Part shown: positions 1 through 7,770 of the stretch, in pieces | Layout: each line of letters opens with the position of its first letter | How positions within the stretch are numbered: the first letter of the stretch is position 1 | NCBI GenBank assembly: GCA_033852075.1 | Contig: JAWSVC010000022.1 | Coordinates: 124,001 to 188,000 of the forward strand | Origin: QZLE01 sp033852075 | GTDB taxonomy: Bacteria; Pseudomonadota; Gammaproteobacteria; QZLD01 | Length of the DNA stretch: 64,000 bases | Reading direction: 5' to 3' | Notes under the pieces: model-generated | What the model saw: the letters and a program-made list of their open reading frames with translations, nothing else | Told to the model about the DNA's origin: nothing | Databases searched by the model: none | Position numbers and translations under genes: made by a program

Positions 1-172
1 GAAGAAGTTGTAACAAAGTATTTAAGGAAATAGAAATTCAAACATATTTCTCAAAGTATGAGACCCAATTAATTTAGAAGAAAAGGAAGCCTTTTTGAGG
101 AAGCATATACGTAATATGTGACGAGAAAAGCCTGGAGCTATAACGAAATAATTTGGGAAATAGGAAAGAATT

Positions 173-262
173 TGGCGGAGAGGGAGGGATTCGAACCCCC
201 GGAAGGTCACCCTTCAACGGTTTTCAAGACCGCCGCTTTCGGCCACTCAGCCACCTCTCCGC
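173..262 (-). tRNA. tRNA-Ser (anticodon UGA)
   Basis: Read on the minus strand this folds as a class II tRNA of about 90 nt with an acceptor stem beginning GCGGAGAG, a TTCGAATC T-loop, a long variable arm and an encoded CCA end (the TGG at 173-175). The anticodon loop is CTTGAAA, which gives UGA and decodes UCA and other UCN serine codons. Two short reading frames that overlap it are accidental. No clear terminator is visible between it and the window edge. Confidence 0.97.
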
Positions 263-477
263 GATATGAGATGCGTATTTTCCTGATTTTAGCGCTGTTT
301 GACAAGTGAAAATTTCACTTTTTTGCATTTTTTTTACTCTTAATTAGAAAACTACCGCATGAACAATCGCTTATATTTTTTCTTTTAAAATTTATATTGG
401 TTTTTATGCCTATTACACGGACATAACCCATGTTTTTGAATTATAATTAGCGGATACATGGAAAGTGGCACTTTACG

Positions 478-2013
478 ATGACCAAAGAAGAACTTGAAAA
501 GAAGATCAAAGAGCTTGAAGCCGATAAGGCAAAGCTTTCAAAAGAGCTGGAACAGGCGCGTTCTGGTCATAGTCTGCTTTATGCCAATCTTGCTCACGAG
601 CTAAAGACTCCGCTTACTGCTATTATTGGTTTTGCTGAAGATATCGTTGCGGGTCATGACAAGAATAATATTATTGAACGCATTAAAACCATTACTACCA
701 ATGGTTATTATCTTTTAAATGTTTTAAACGGAATTATGGATCTTAGTAAGATTGAGACACAAAGATTCTCTGTGGATCCATCTACCTTTTCTTTGCATAA
801 TCTTTTATTTGATATTGAAGATATAATGCAACAACAAGCAAAGTCTGCTGGTAATAATTTCTCTTTGAGTTGCATTTACCCCCTTCCAACAACCATTATT
901 AGCGATCGCACCAAACTTAAACAGATTCTGATTAACCTTTGCAGTAATGCAATTAAATTTACTAAAGATGGCGATATTGAATTACAAGTTTGCTATCGCC
1001 GCGACAAACACCGTATTGAATTTAAGATTACCGATAATGGCATCGGTATTGATAGCAAACATTTGCAACGAATCTTTCGTCCTTTTGAACAAGCCGATAG
1101 CTCTATTTCTAAAAACTATGGCGGCACTGGTTTAGGTCTGTTCATTTCTAATCAAATCGCTATGCTTTTGGGAAATGAGATTAAGGTTGAAAGCACTCCG
1201 GGTAAAGGCAGCGTATTTACTGTAGAGATTGAACCGGGACATATTGAAGAAAGTCAGTTTATCTGGAGTGAATTTGAGCTTAGACGTACATCATTTATCA
1301 GCCATGATTCCGCCCCTCCTCTTTTAATGGGTAACATTTTGATAGCTGAGGACAATCCGGATAATCAAAAACTTTTAGAGCTAATGCTTTCGCAAACTGG
1401 AGCAGATACCATTTATGTTAATAACGGTCAGGAAGCCATAGAACAGGCTGTTAATAACGACTTTGATCTTATCTTGTTAGATGTGCAGATGCCTGTTGTT
1501 AATGGTATTGAAGCGGCTACAGAAATGCGTAAATCTGGCGTTAGTTTCCCAATTGTGGCGGTTACTGCAAACAATGAAAAAAAGGATCTGGACCATTTAC
1601 TTGAGATTGGCTTTGATGATGTAATCTGCAAGCCAATTAATCGTAAAGAATTTTTTGACTTGTTAGCTAATAGTCTGCGCCCGGCACCTGAGCAACGCCA
1701 TACTGAATCTATTTCTGATATTGAGAAGGCTTTGAATGAAGACCCTGAGTTCCAACAACTTTCGGAGTCATTTGCTGATACCTTGAAGTATTACGCTACC
1801 CGGCTGAAAGATGCTAAAAACAAACAGAACTGGAAAGAGATGCAATCACTGGCACACAAACTAAAAGGCACCGCCGGGAGTTTTGGTTTTCCCAAGATTG
1901 GTACTATAGCTGCTGCTCTCGAAAAACAGCTTAAAGTTGAAAATAACGATGCTGCAATACCTCTCGCTAAAGAGCTTCTTGAGTTATGTAGTCAAGATCC
2001 TAAAATTTCTTGA
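478..2013 (+). CDS. soluble hybrid sensor histidine kinase (HisKA-HATPase-REC-HPt)
   Basis: A 511-residue phosphorelay protein with every module of a BarA-type kinase but no membrane segment or periplasmic sensor. Residues 1-30 look like a short coiled coil. The HisKA H-box HELKTP puts the phospho-acceptor at His40. The HATPase has N-box NLCSNAIKF (about 153-161), G1 DNGIGI (from Asp186) and G2 GGTGLGL (215-221). The receiver domain starts near 286 with IAEDNPDN and has the acceptor Asp335 in LLDVQMP. A C-terminal HPt has His460 in AHKLKGTAG. It stops 2 bp before the convergent rhlE stop. Input and output partner are not shown by the context. No strong ribosome binding site is visible before the ATG. 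Confidence 0.93.
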   Translation: MTKEELEKKIKELEADKAKLSKELEQARSGHSLLYANLAHELKTPLTAIIGFAEDIVAGHDKNNIIERIKTITTNGYYLLNVLNGIMDLSKIETQRFSVDPSTFSLHNLLFDIEDIMQQQAKSAGNNFSLSCIYPLPTTIISDRTKLKQILINLCSNAIKFTKDGDIELQVCYRRDKHRIEFKITDNGIGIDSKHLQRIFRPFEQADSSISKNYGGTGLGLFISNQIAMLLGNEIKVESTPGKGSVFTVEIEPGHIEESQFIWSEFELRRTSFISHDSAPPLLMGNILIAEDNPDNQKLLELMLSQTGADTIYVNNGQEAIEQAVNNDFDLILLDVQMPVVNGIEAATEMRKSGVSFPIVAVTANNEKKDLDHLLEIGFDDVICKPINRKEFFDLLANSLRPAPEQRHTESISDIEKALNEDPEFQQLSESFADTLKYYATRLKDAKNKQNWKEMQSLAHKLKGTAGSFGFPKIGTIAAALEKQLKVENNDAAIPLAKELLELCSQDPKIS

Positions 2014-2015
2014 CT

Positions 2016-3515
2016 CTACATCTTTGGAGCCGACTTTTTACCCCAAACCTTGGAATTAACTGACTTTGCATTAGAAGAATTAGCAAACCCGCCCTTTAAC
2101 GGTTTACTCTGTTTTGCACCCTGAGTTGATGTTTTATTTTTCCCGCTCTTTGCACTTGGCTTTCCAATAGATGATTTTCCTGCATAGGCTTTGCCTGCTG
2201 CACTTTTAGATTTCGCTGGCCTTTTACCAGTACCAGTTTTTTGGGCACCTCCGGCCTTATGCCCAGAAGCCACTTCACCAGAACGTTGTCCATCCCAATG
2301 ACCAACTTTTGACTTTTTGGGTTTCTTGGGTTTTTTCTTTTGTTTATTCAGATGCATCTCGCTGGATTCGGGAACATTATGCACCGGAATAAAGTCATCA
2401 ACATACTCTCGCGGCAACAACTTATTTATCAAACGCTCAATATCACACAGCTGCTTGTATTCATCAGCACAAACCAATGAGATGGCATTTCCTCTACAAC
2501 TTGCACGTCCGGTACGCCCTATACGATGCACATAATCCTCGGGAACATTTGGCAAATCAAAGTTAACCACCTGTGGTAACTGGTCAATATCCAATCCTCG
2601 GGAGGCAATATCTGTTGCGACCAACACCCGGATCTCCCCTTTCTTGAAATCATCCAATGCCTTGGTACGCGCCCCCTGACTCTTATTGCCGTGAATCGCT
2701 GCAGTCTTGATATCCCTTTTTTCCAAAAACGATGCCAGCTTATTGGAACCGTGTTTTGTCCTGGCAAATACCAATACCTGTTGCCAGTTGTTTTCCTCTA
2801 TCAGGTTTGCCAACAACGCAGGCTTTTGCTTTTTATCAACCGGATGCACTAACTGCTTTACCGATTTTACGGTGGTATTGCGGGCACCTATAGAAATCTC
2901 TATTGGATTTTTAACCAGTCCCTTTGCTAGTTGACGGATCTCGTCGGAAAAGGTGGCGGAGAACATCAGGTTCTGGCGCTGTTTGGGAAGAATATTGAGT
3001 ATCTTACGAATATCGTGAATAAATCCCATATCCAGCATTCTGTCCGCTTCGTCCAATACCAATACTTCAAGATGCTTAAAGCGCACTGCATTTTGGCCAT
3101 ATAGATCAAGCAGGCGCCCCGGGGTTGCCACCAGAATATCGGCACCACGCCGCAAACGCATCATCTGTGGATTTATCTTTACCCCTCCAAATACCACCAT
3201 TGAGGATAATGGCAGGTGCCTACCGTAAGTAGCAATACTCTCACCAACCTGTGCTGCCAGCTCACGGGTTGGCGTTAATACTAAGGCACGCACCTGATTC
3301 GATTTATTGAGTCGCTGACCTTTAGATAGCCGTTCTAGCAACGGCAAAGTGAAGCCCGCCGTCTTCCCGGTACCGGTTTGCGCCGTAGCCATTATGTCTC
3401 TACCTTCAATAACTGCGGGAATCGCCTTTAACTGAATAGGAGAAGGTTTGGTATAACCTTTTTCGGCAATAGCCTGAAGGATTGGTGCTGACAGGCCCAG
3501 GGAATCAAAACTCAT
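2016..3515 (-). CDS. rhlE: DEAD-box ATP-dependent RNA helicase RhlE
   Basis: An RNA helicase that unwinds short duplexes, for example during ribosome assembly or mRNA decay. Visible motifs are motif I AQTGTGKT (about 45-52), PTRELAAQ, DEAD (155-158), SAT, and the motif VI HRIGRTGR. The core ends near residue 380. The last roughly 110 residues are a low-complexity tail rich in Lys, Ser, Gly and Ala, as in RhlE homologues that use basic tails to bind RNA. It stands alone, convergent with the hybrid kinase. RhlE is preferred over SrmB or DbpA because of the N-terminal SFDSLGLS start and the basic tail. Confidence 0.93.
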   Translation of the reverse strand: MSFDSLGLSAPILQAIAEKGYTKPSPIQLKAIPAVIEGRDIMATAQTGTGKTAGFTLPLLERLSKGQRLNKSNQVRALVLTPTRELAAQVGESIATYGRHLPLSSMVVFGGVKINPQMMRLRRGADILVATPGRLLDLYGQNAVRFKHLEVLVLDEADRMLDMGFIHDIRKILNILPKQRQNLMFSATFSDEIRQLAKGLVKNPIEISIGARNTTVKSVKQLVHPVDKKQKPALLANLIEENNWQQVLVFARTKHGSNKLASFLEKRDIKTAAIHGNKSQGARTKALDDFKKGEIRVLVATDIASRGLDIDQLPQVVNFDLPNVPEDYVHRIGRTGRASCRGNAISLVCADEYKQLCDIERLINKLLPREYVDDFIPVHNVPESSEMHLNKQKKKPKKPKKSKVGHWDGQRSGEVASGHKAGGAQKTGTGKRPAKSKSAAGKAYAGKSSIGKPSAKSGKNKTSTQGAKQSKPLKGGFANSSNAKSVNSKVWGKKSAPKM

Positions 3516-3588
3516 AGAGGGATCTCTTGCGGTTGGTATGGTTTAAGTGGGCGTGTAGCTTACAGTAAGTCACTGATAATTGCGATGT

Positions 3589-4338
3589 TTATTTACCAAA
3601 AACCTTTTGTAACAAATCCGTAGTATGCCTTACCGGATTCTTACGAATCTCCGCCTCTTCCTTTGCCAGATAATAAAAGATTCCATCCATCCCCTTATCT
3701 ACCACATGTTTAGTCAGATCAGCCTTAACATCCGGCATAAATGGCAAATCTTTATACTTACCAATTAATTTGTCATAACTTTGCACAGCACCAACCTCGG
3801 AGATACTTTTATTAACTATCGGCTGCATCTCTTTTGCCAAAGCAGTACTCATCTTATTCTTAAAATATTTAGTGGCAGAATCATCTGAACCTTCATATAT
3901 CTTTTTTACGTCTTGAAAAGTCATCTGTTTGATTGCACCTACAAACAATTTTTTAGCTTTTGGTGTAGCTACTTCTGCAGCCCGGTTCAATTTTAGTTCA
4001 AGCTCATCAGCATAATGTTCCATGCCAACCTTTTTCAAAATTTTTCTAATCTTTTTCAAGTCATCCGGAAGCGGAATATGAATTAATGAATCAGCATTAA
4101 AACCATCTATTTTACCCAGTTGCTTTACTACATTTTCTGAACCTATCTGCAATGCCTGCTTAAAGGCCTTAGCTATATCACCTGTACTTAGTTCGTTTAT
4201 AACCGAGGAGTTATTACCGCTTTCAGAGTCAAAACTCTTTACAGTTTCAACCACCTTACTCCACCAATCACCAGCATTGGCAGTAGTAATAAACAAAGAA
4301 CATAAAACAAATACAACAACCCTAGTCAACCTATTCAC
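3589..4338 (-). CDS. DUF4197 family exported protein
   Basis: A 249-residue protein with a typical signal peptide ending ATTANAG-like near residue 22, so probably periplasmic or lipoprotein-free secreted. The mature part matches the DUF4197 family in pattern: an early ALQIGSENVVKQLGKIDGF stretch, then IPLPDDLKKI, and a C-terminal helical region with DGIFYYLAKEE. The family has no established function. The gene overlaps the upstream fetB-like gene by 8 bp, so the two are probably translated together, but that pairing is not one I know from other genomes. No enzyme motif is apparent. Confidence 0.85.
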   Translation of the reverse strand: MNRLTRVVVFVLCSLFITTANAGDWWSKVVETVKSFDSESGNNSSVINELSTGDIAKAFKQALQIGSENVVKQLGKIDGFNADSLIHIPLPDDLKKIRKILKKVGMEHYADELELKLNRAAEVATPKAKKLFVGAIKQMTFQDVKKIYEGSDDSATKYFKNKMSTALAKEMQPIVNKSISEVGAVQSYDKLIGKYKDLPFMPDVKADLTKHVVDKGMDGIFYYLAKEEAEIRKNPVRHTTDLLQKVFGK

Positions 4339-5065
4339 CTTCTACTCCTGAATCTAAGCAATCATTTCCATTGTTAAAATATGGTTTAACCAATGTCAAA
4401 AAACAAGCTGTTGTTATGCCGGCCGTACCATAGATCATGCACATAATCATAATCTGGTATCTCACTGCAATAAGTGGAGATACTCCAGAAAGAATTTGCC
4501 CAGTCATCATCCCGGGAATTGACACCAAACCAACCGCAAACAATTGATTTGTCGACGGTATCAAGGCAGCCCTGACAGCAACATTTCTTGCTTTACAGAA
4601 TTCCATCCCCCTTTGCATCTCCCCATGCAAACGATCGGAAGCCAGGCTAATACTATTCATAGAGTTAGCAAATACCATCCCAGCCAGAGGTATAAAAAAA
4701 CGCGGAGAGTACCATGGATCCAGCTGCAATACCCCAAGCGACATTAATGCCAAAGCAGAACTGCCACCTATAAATAAAGAAATCCACGCCTTAAAATAGA
4801 TCTTTTTACGGTGTTCCGGAATAGTTCGTAGCGAGATCCATGAAGAGGTAAACAGCATAACAGCAGCCACTGCCAATACAATCAAGGCACTGTCAGACTC
4901 GAAGATAAAGGTAAGAACATAACCAATAAGCAACAACTGCCCCACCATGCGGCACACAGCATAGATTCCATTCTTATAATCATGTGACCACGAAAAAAGA
5001 ATGGCTATGGTTATTGCTACTGGAATAATGGCAAGAACAAGATTAGAAAACGGAATTATATGCAT
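4331..5065 (-). CDS. fetB: UPF0014 / FetB-like ABC transporter permease
   Basis: A polytopic membrane protein of 244 residues with about seven hydrophobic segments. The conserved core of the UPF0014 family is clear: STNQLFAVGLVSIPGMMTGQ followed by PLIAVRYQI. In E. coli, FetB is the permease of the FetAB iron exporter. The ATPase partner FetA is not adjacent here; upstream is a gap and then the S4 duplication, so this is either an orphan or its ATPase lies outside the window. The ATG has a GGAG ribosome site 8 bases upstream. The downstream gene starts inside its 3' end. Confidence 0.85.
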   Translation of the reverse strand: MHIIPFSNLVLAIIPVAITIAILFSWSHDYKNGIYAVCRMVGQLLLIGYVLTFIFESDSALIVLAVAAVMLFTSSWISLRTIPEHRKKIYFKAWISLFIGGSSALALMSLGVLQLDPWYSPRFFIPLAGMVFANSMNSISLASDRLHGEMQRGMEFCKARNVAVRAALIPSTNQLFAVGLVSIPGMMTGQILSGVSPLIAVRYQIMIMCMIYGTAGITTACFLTLVKPYFNNGNDCLDSGVEGE

Positions 5066-5248
5066 AACACTTCTCCATTATTTATGTATTCTAAAAAAAT
5101 ATGTACTTGGCCGTTTATTTTTAACTATAAAACTAACATCATATTGCATGGTGTCAATAAGCCCTGCATTTCTTATTAGTTAAGGTGCAGGTACATAAGG
5201 TGTTTGTGTTACCGAACAGAGCCCGGAGGTATGACGTTTACTATGGCA

Positions 5249-5461
5249 TTAAACCAGTTTTATTATCATTTTCTCGTCGCCAAATTCAATGACATTACCA
5301 GAAACGATTTTTCTTCTTTTTCTGGTTTCGACCTCGCTGTTTACCTTAACCAGACCTTCGGAGATCATTATCTTGGCTTCTCCACCACTGCATACCAGGC
5401 TTTCAAACTTTAGTAATTTAAACAGTTCGATGGGCTCTGCTGTAATCTCTACTTCTCTCAT
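5249..5461 (-). CDS. small S4-domain RNA-binding protein (YbcJ-like), copy 1
   Basis: A 70-residue protein that is essentially one S4 RNA-binding fold, in the YbcJ family: ELFKLLKFESLVCSGGEAK then a GLVKVNSEVETRKRRK loop. Family members are thought to bind structured RNA, but a precise role is not established. This copy differs from copy 2 by one residue, Asn56 in place of Asp56. It lies downstream of a duplicated fragment of the peptidase-like gene, so it may depend on read-through transcription. Confidence 0.9.
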   Translation of the reverse strand: MREVEITAEPIELFKLLKFESLVCSGGEAKIMISEGLVKVNSEVETRKRRKIVSGNVIEFGDEKMIIKLV

Positions 5462-5491
5462 TTTATTTAACTCTTTTGCCTGGGGCAGTTT

Positions 5492-5590
5492 CTAGGCTTC
5501 ATTACTGGAAATTAATCTACCATTTACTGCTGCGATTCTGGTAATGGCATCTACCGAAAGACCTGTTTCCGGCCATCTGGCTGATAATAA
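5492..5590 (-). pseudogene. duplicated 3' fragment of the peptidoglycan-binding gene
   Basis: The last 33 codons, counting the stop, of the gene at 5865-6587 are repeated here as part of the tandem duplication. There is no start codon in frame with a ribosome site and no catalytic region, so this is a remnant. It shows that the duplication breakpoint fell inside that gene. Confidence 0.9.
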
Positions 5591-5963
5591 AGAGCCCGGA
5601 GGTATGACGTTTACTATGGCATTAAACCAGTTTTATTATCATTTTCTCGTCGCCAAATTCAATGACATCACCAGAAACGATTTTTCTTCTTTTTCTGGTT
5701 TCGACCTCGCTGTTTACCTTAACCAGACCTTCGGAGATCATTATCTTGGCTTCTCCACCACTGCATACCAGGCTTTCAAACTTTAGTAATTTAAACAGTT
5801 CGATGGGCTCTGCTGTAATCTCTACTTCTCTCATTTTATTTAACTCTTTTGCCTGGGGCAGTTTCTAGGCTTCATTACTGGAAATTAATCTACCATTTAC
5901 TGCTGCGATTCTGGTAATGGCATCTACCGAAAGACCTGTTTCCGGCCATCTGGCTGATAATAA
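5591..5963. repeat. 373-bp tandem duplication, copy 2
   Basis: Second copy of the unit described at 5218. This copy retains the original connection with the full-length upstream gene, so it is likely the parental arrangement. Similarity stops at 5963, after CTGATAATAA. Confidence 0.95.
5622..5834 (-). CDS. small S4-domain RNA-binding protein (YbcJ-like), copy 2
   Basis: Same 70-residue S4 protein as copy 1, with Asp at position 56. The start lies about 30 bp after the stop of the peptidoglycan-binding gene, so the two are probably cotranscribed. The gene is probably the ancestral copy because its upstream neighbour is intact. The family normally occurs once per genome. Confidence 0.9.
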   Translation of the reverse strand: MREVEITAEPIELFKLLKFESLVCSGGEAKIMISEGLVKVNSEVETRKRRKIVSGDVIEFGDEKMIIKLV

Positions 5964-6587
5964 TCTGTCCTTGGCTACTCTTGTTATACTCACTGAATTA
6001 GATTGATTGCCACCAAGAATATGGTACGCGACATCATCTTCTGCCCAATAAAAACCTACATGCCCCTGCCATCCATCACGACTTCCACGCCAAAAAATCA
6101 TGATTGCACCTAAACGAGGAGAAATATCTACTCCAAAATTTTCCCATTGTCTGGCCCCCAAAGGATTATTTGGCAAGCCTTCTTCCGGCATTTGCGAACC
6201 AATACAGTGAGCAACAAATAATCCACACCAAGGTATATCGTCATCATCGTAAGAATAAAGTTCAAGATTTTCTGCCCAACCAATTATTGCTTCATTTGAC
6301 CCAGCCCCCGGTTGTTCCTGAGTTCCTATTAAGTTATAAGCAGCCTCAAGCCAAGGGATAGCAGGCGGAATAGTAAATGCTTCGGTTTCCGAAGTATCGT
6401 TACCTACTGGTTGATCCTTAAATAAAATTGCTCTGGTTTTTGGGCCAACTAAACCATCAACAACAAGTCCATTAGCCGTCTGAAATTCTTTTATTGCCTG
6501 AATAGTTTTCCGACCTCTTATTCCATCTATAGGGCCTGGATCAAAACCTGCATCTTTAAGTGCTTGTTGAATCTGTTTGGTGGTCAT
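5865..6587 (-). CDS. peptidoglycan-binding plus TIGR02594-type (CHAP/NlpC-like) hydrolase
   Basis: An N-terminal peptidoglycan-binding repeat (IQQALKDAGFDPGPIDGIRG through LVGPKTRAIL, about residues 4-60) is joined to a TIGR02594-type domain with the pattern IPWCGLFVAHCIG (probable catalytic Cys) and GHVGFYW (probable His). Such proteins are phage-endolysin-like or cell-wall-remodelling enzymes. No signal peptide is visible. I place the start at the ATG at 6587 because AAAGGAGAT sits 4 to 5 bases upstream; the longer frame from 6614 has no ribosome site. No other phage gene is nearby. Its 3' end is part of the tandem duplication. Confidence 0.85.
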   Translation of the reverse strand: MTTKQIQQALKDAGFDPGPIDGIRGRKTIQAIKEFQTANGLVVDGLVGPKTRAILFKDQPVGNDTSETEAFTIPPAIPWLEAAYNLIGTQEQPGAGSNEAIIGWAENLELYSYDDDDIPWCGLFVAHCIGSQMPEEGLPNNPLGARQWENFGVDISPRLGAIMIFWRGSRDGWQGHVGFYWAEDDVAYHILGGNQSNSVSITRVAKDRLLSARWPETGLSVDAITRIAAVNGRLISSNEA

Positions 6588-6655
6588 TAAATCTCCTTTA
6601 AGTGCAGTGTCCATTTAACGCCGGTGATTATTACACAAAAAGGAGATCAAAATAA

Positions 6656-7261
6656 TTAAAACTTTTTATTTGCCTGCTCTTCTTTTGCCTCATAAAAAGC
6701 TTTTCTTTCCTGCAATGCTTTCTCTTTGGCCTCTGCTGATTTCTCTGAAATTTTAACCTTTTTACGCTTAACTACAATTTCCTGATTAAGACGCTGTCTT
6801 TTCTTCGGCGCACGATTTCCCATTTCCTTAACGCGCAACTCTACCCTGTCAGCAATACGATCGACAACACCATTAATATATTTGTGGCTATCCTCAGCCC
6901 CATATAGTTTAGCTAATTCAACAGCTTCATTAATAATGGCCTTATATGGAATATCAATACGATTAATAAGCTCATATGCGGCTATACGTAAGATATTAAT
7001 CTCGATCGGGTCAAGCTGGTCAATAGGTCTATCCAGCAAAGGAGATATTTTAGCATCAAGCGATTCCTTTTTTTTCGGAATCCCATATAACAACTCTTTG
7101 AAGTATTCAATATCAACCCGACGCATATCCTGATCTTCATGAAAATGATTTTCAATATCATGAATATCGTTATCGGTCAGCTGCCACTGATATAGCGCCT
7201 GTAGGATTCGATGACGAGCCCTGGTGCGGTGTACAGTAGGTACTTTCATTTCTTTCGACAT
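6656..7261 (-). CDS. nusB: transcription antitermination factor NusB
   Basis: NusB joins NusE (S10) on boxA RNA in rRNA antitermination. The core shows RTRARHRILQALYQWQLT near the start, DPIEINILRIAAYEL and PYKAIINEAVELAKLYG, all diagnostic. At about 201 residues it is longer than the usual 130-160: the last 50 or so form a highly charged Lys/Glu tail after the core. I take the ATG at 7261; a TTG one codon upstream is also in frame. It follows ribH by 11 bp, the standard rib-nusB arrangement, but the thiL and pgpA genes that commonly follow are absent. Confidence 0.93.
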   Translation of the reverse strand: MSKEMKVPTVHRTRARHRILQALYQWQLTDNDIHDIENHFHEDQDMRRVDIEYFKELLYGIPKKKESLDAKISPLLDRPIDQLDPIEINILRIAAYELINRIDIPYKAIINEAVELAKLYGAEDSHKYINGVVDRIADRVELRVKEMGNRAPKKRQRLNQEIVVKRKKVKISEKSAEAKEKALQERKAFYEAKEEQANKKF

Positions 7262-7272
7262 CAATTTCTGCT

Positions 7273-7743
7273 CTATAGGTTGCGAAGTAAACTTACCATC
7301 TCGATGGCTGTTAATGCTGCTTCTGCTCCCTTGTTTCCAGCTTTCGTCCCTGCTCTTTCAATTGCCTGCTCGATTGTGTCGGTTGTAATAACTCCGTTAC
7401 TAACTATAACATCTTCACTTAGTGAAACAGATGCCAACCCCTTGGTACATTCTGCCGCAACAAAATCAAAATGAGGTGTAGAGCCACGAATCACTGCACC
7501 TAGCGCAATTACCGCATCCGCTCTTTTTTCTTCTGCAATCTTTTTTGCTGCCAAAGGTAGCTCAAATGCACCAGGAACCTTAACCAGCTCAATATTGTCT
7601 TCAGTAATACCATGACGCTTAAGGGCATCAACAGCCCCCTCAACCAAGCGGTCAACGATAAAACTGTTGAAACGTGATGCTACCAAAGTAAATTTGGCTC
7701 CATCTACTTTAAAATCACCTTCAATAATGTTTATAGAGTTCAT
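7273..7743 (-). CDS. ribH: 6,7-dimethyl-8-ribityllumazine synthase
   Basis: Condenses the pyrimidine from the RibD pathway with the 3,4-dihydroxybutanone phosphate made by RibB to give lumazine, the direct precursor of riboflavin. The 156-residue length is usual for the capsid-like enzyme. Motifs include SRFNSFIVDRLVEGA, the PGAFELPLAAKK loop, ALGAVIRGSTPHFDFV (with the catalytic His) and SNGVITTDTIEQAIERAG. An AGAGGAATTGAC ribosome site precedes the ATG. It sits between ribB-X and nusB. Confidence 0.96.
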   Translation of the reverse strand: MNSINIIEGDFKVDGAKFTLVASRFNSFIVDRLVEGAVDALKRHGITEDNIELVKVPGAFELPLAAKKIAEEKRADAVIALGAVIRGSTPHFDFVAAECTKGLASVSLSEDVIVSNGVITTDTIEQAIERAGTKAGNKGAEAALTAIEMVSLLRNL

Positions 7744-7770
7744 GTCAATTCCTCTTACTTTTTTTAAACT

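Larger units (their letters stand above)
5218..5590. repeat. 373-bp tandem duplication, copy 1
   Basis: First of two head-to-tail copies of a 373-bp unit; the second is 5591-5963. I see a single difference between the copies: T at 5296 against C at 5669. The unit contains one complete S4-domain gene and the last 99 bp of the upstream peptidoglycan-active gene. The left edge begins AGAGCCCGGAGGTATGACG, which resembles the end of a dispersed palindromic repeat. Near identity means a very recent duplication, or an assembly artefact. Confidence 0.95.

Noticed and set aside
22..309. Two short frames over the tRNA-Ser
   Set aside because: They overlap a well-formed tRNA on either strand and have no ribosome site.
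5204..5868. Plus-strand frames of 68-80 codons in the tandem duplication
   Set aside because: They are opposite the S4 gene, which has a clear family match; being duplicated makes them look conserved.
5865..6587. Prophage remnant around the endolysin-like gene
   Set aside because: No integrase, holin, structural gene or attachment site is nearby, and the flanks are housekeeping genes.
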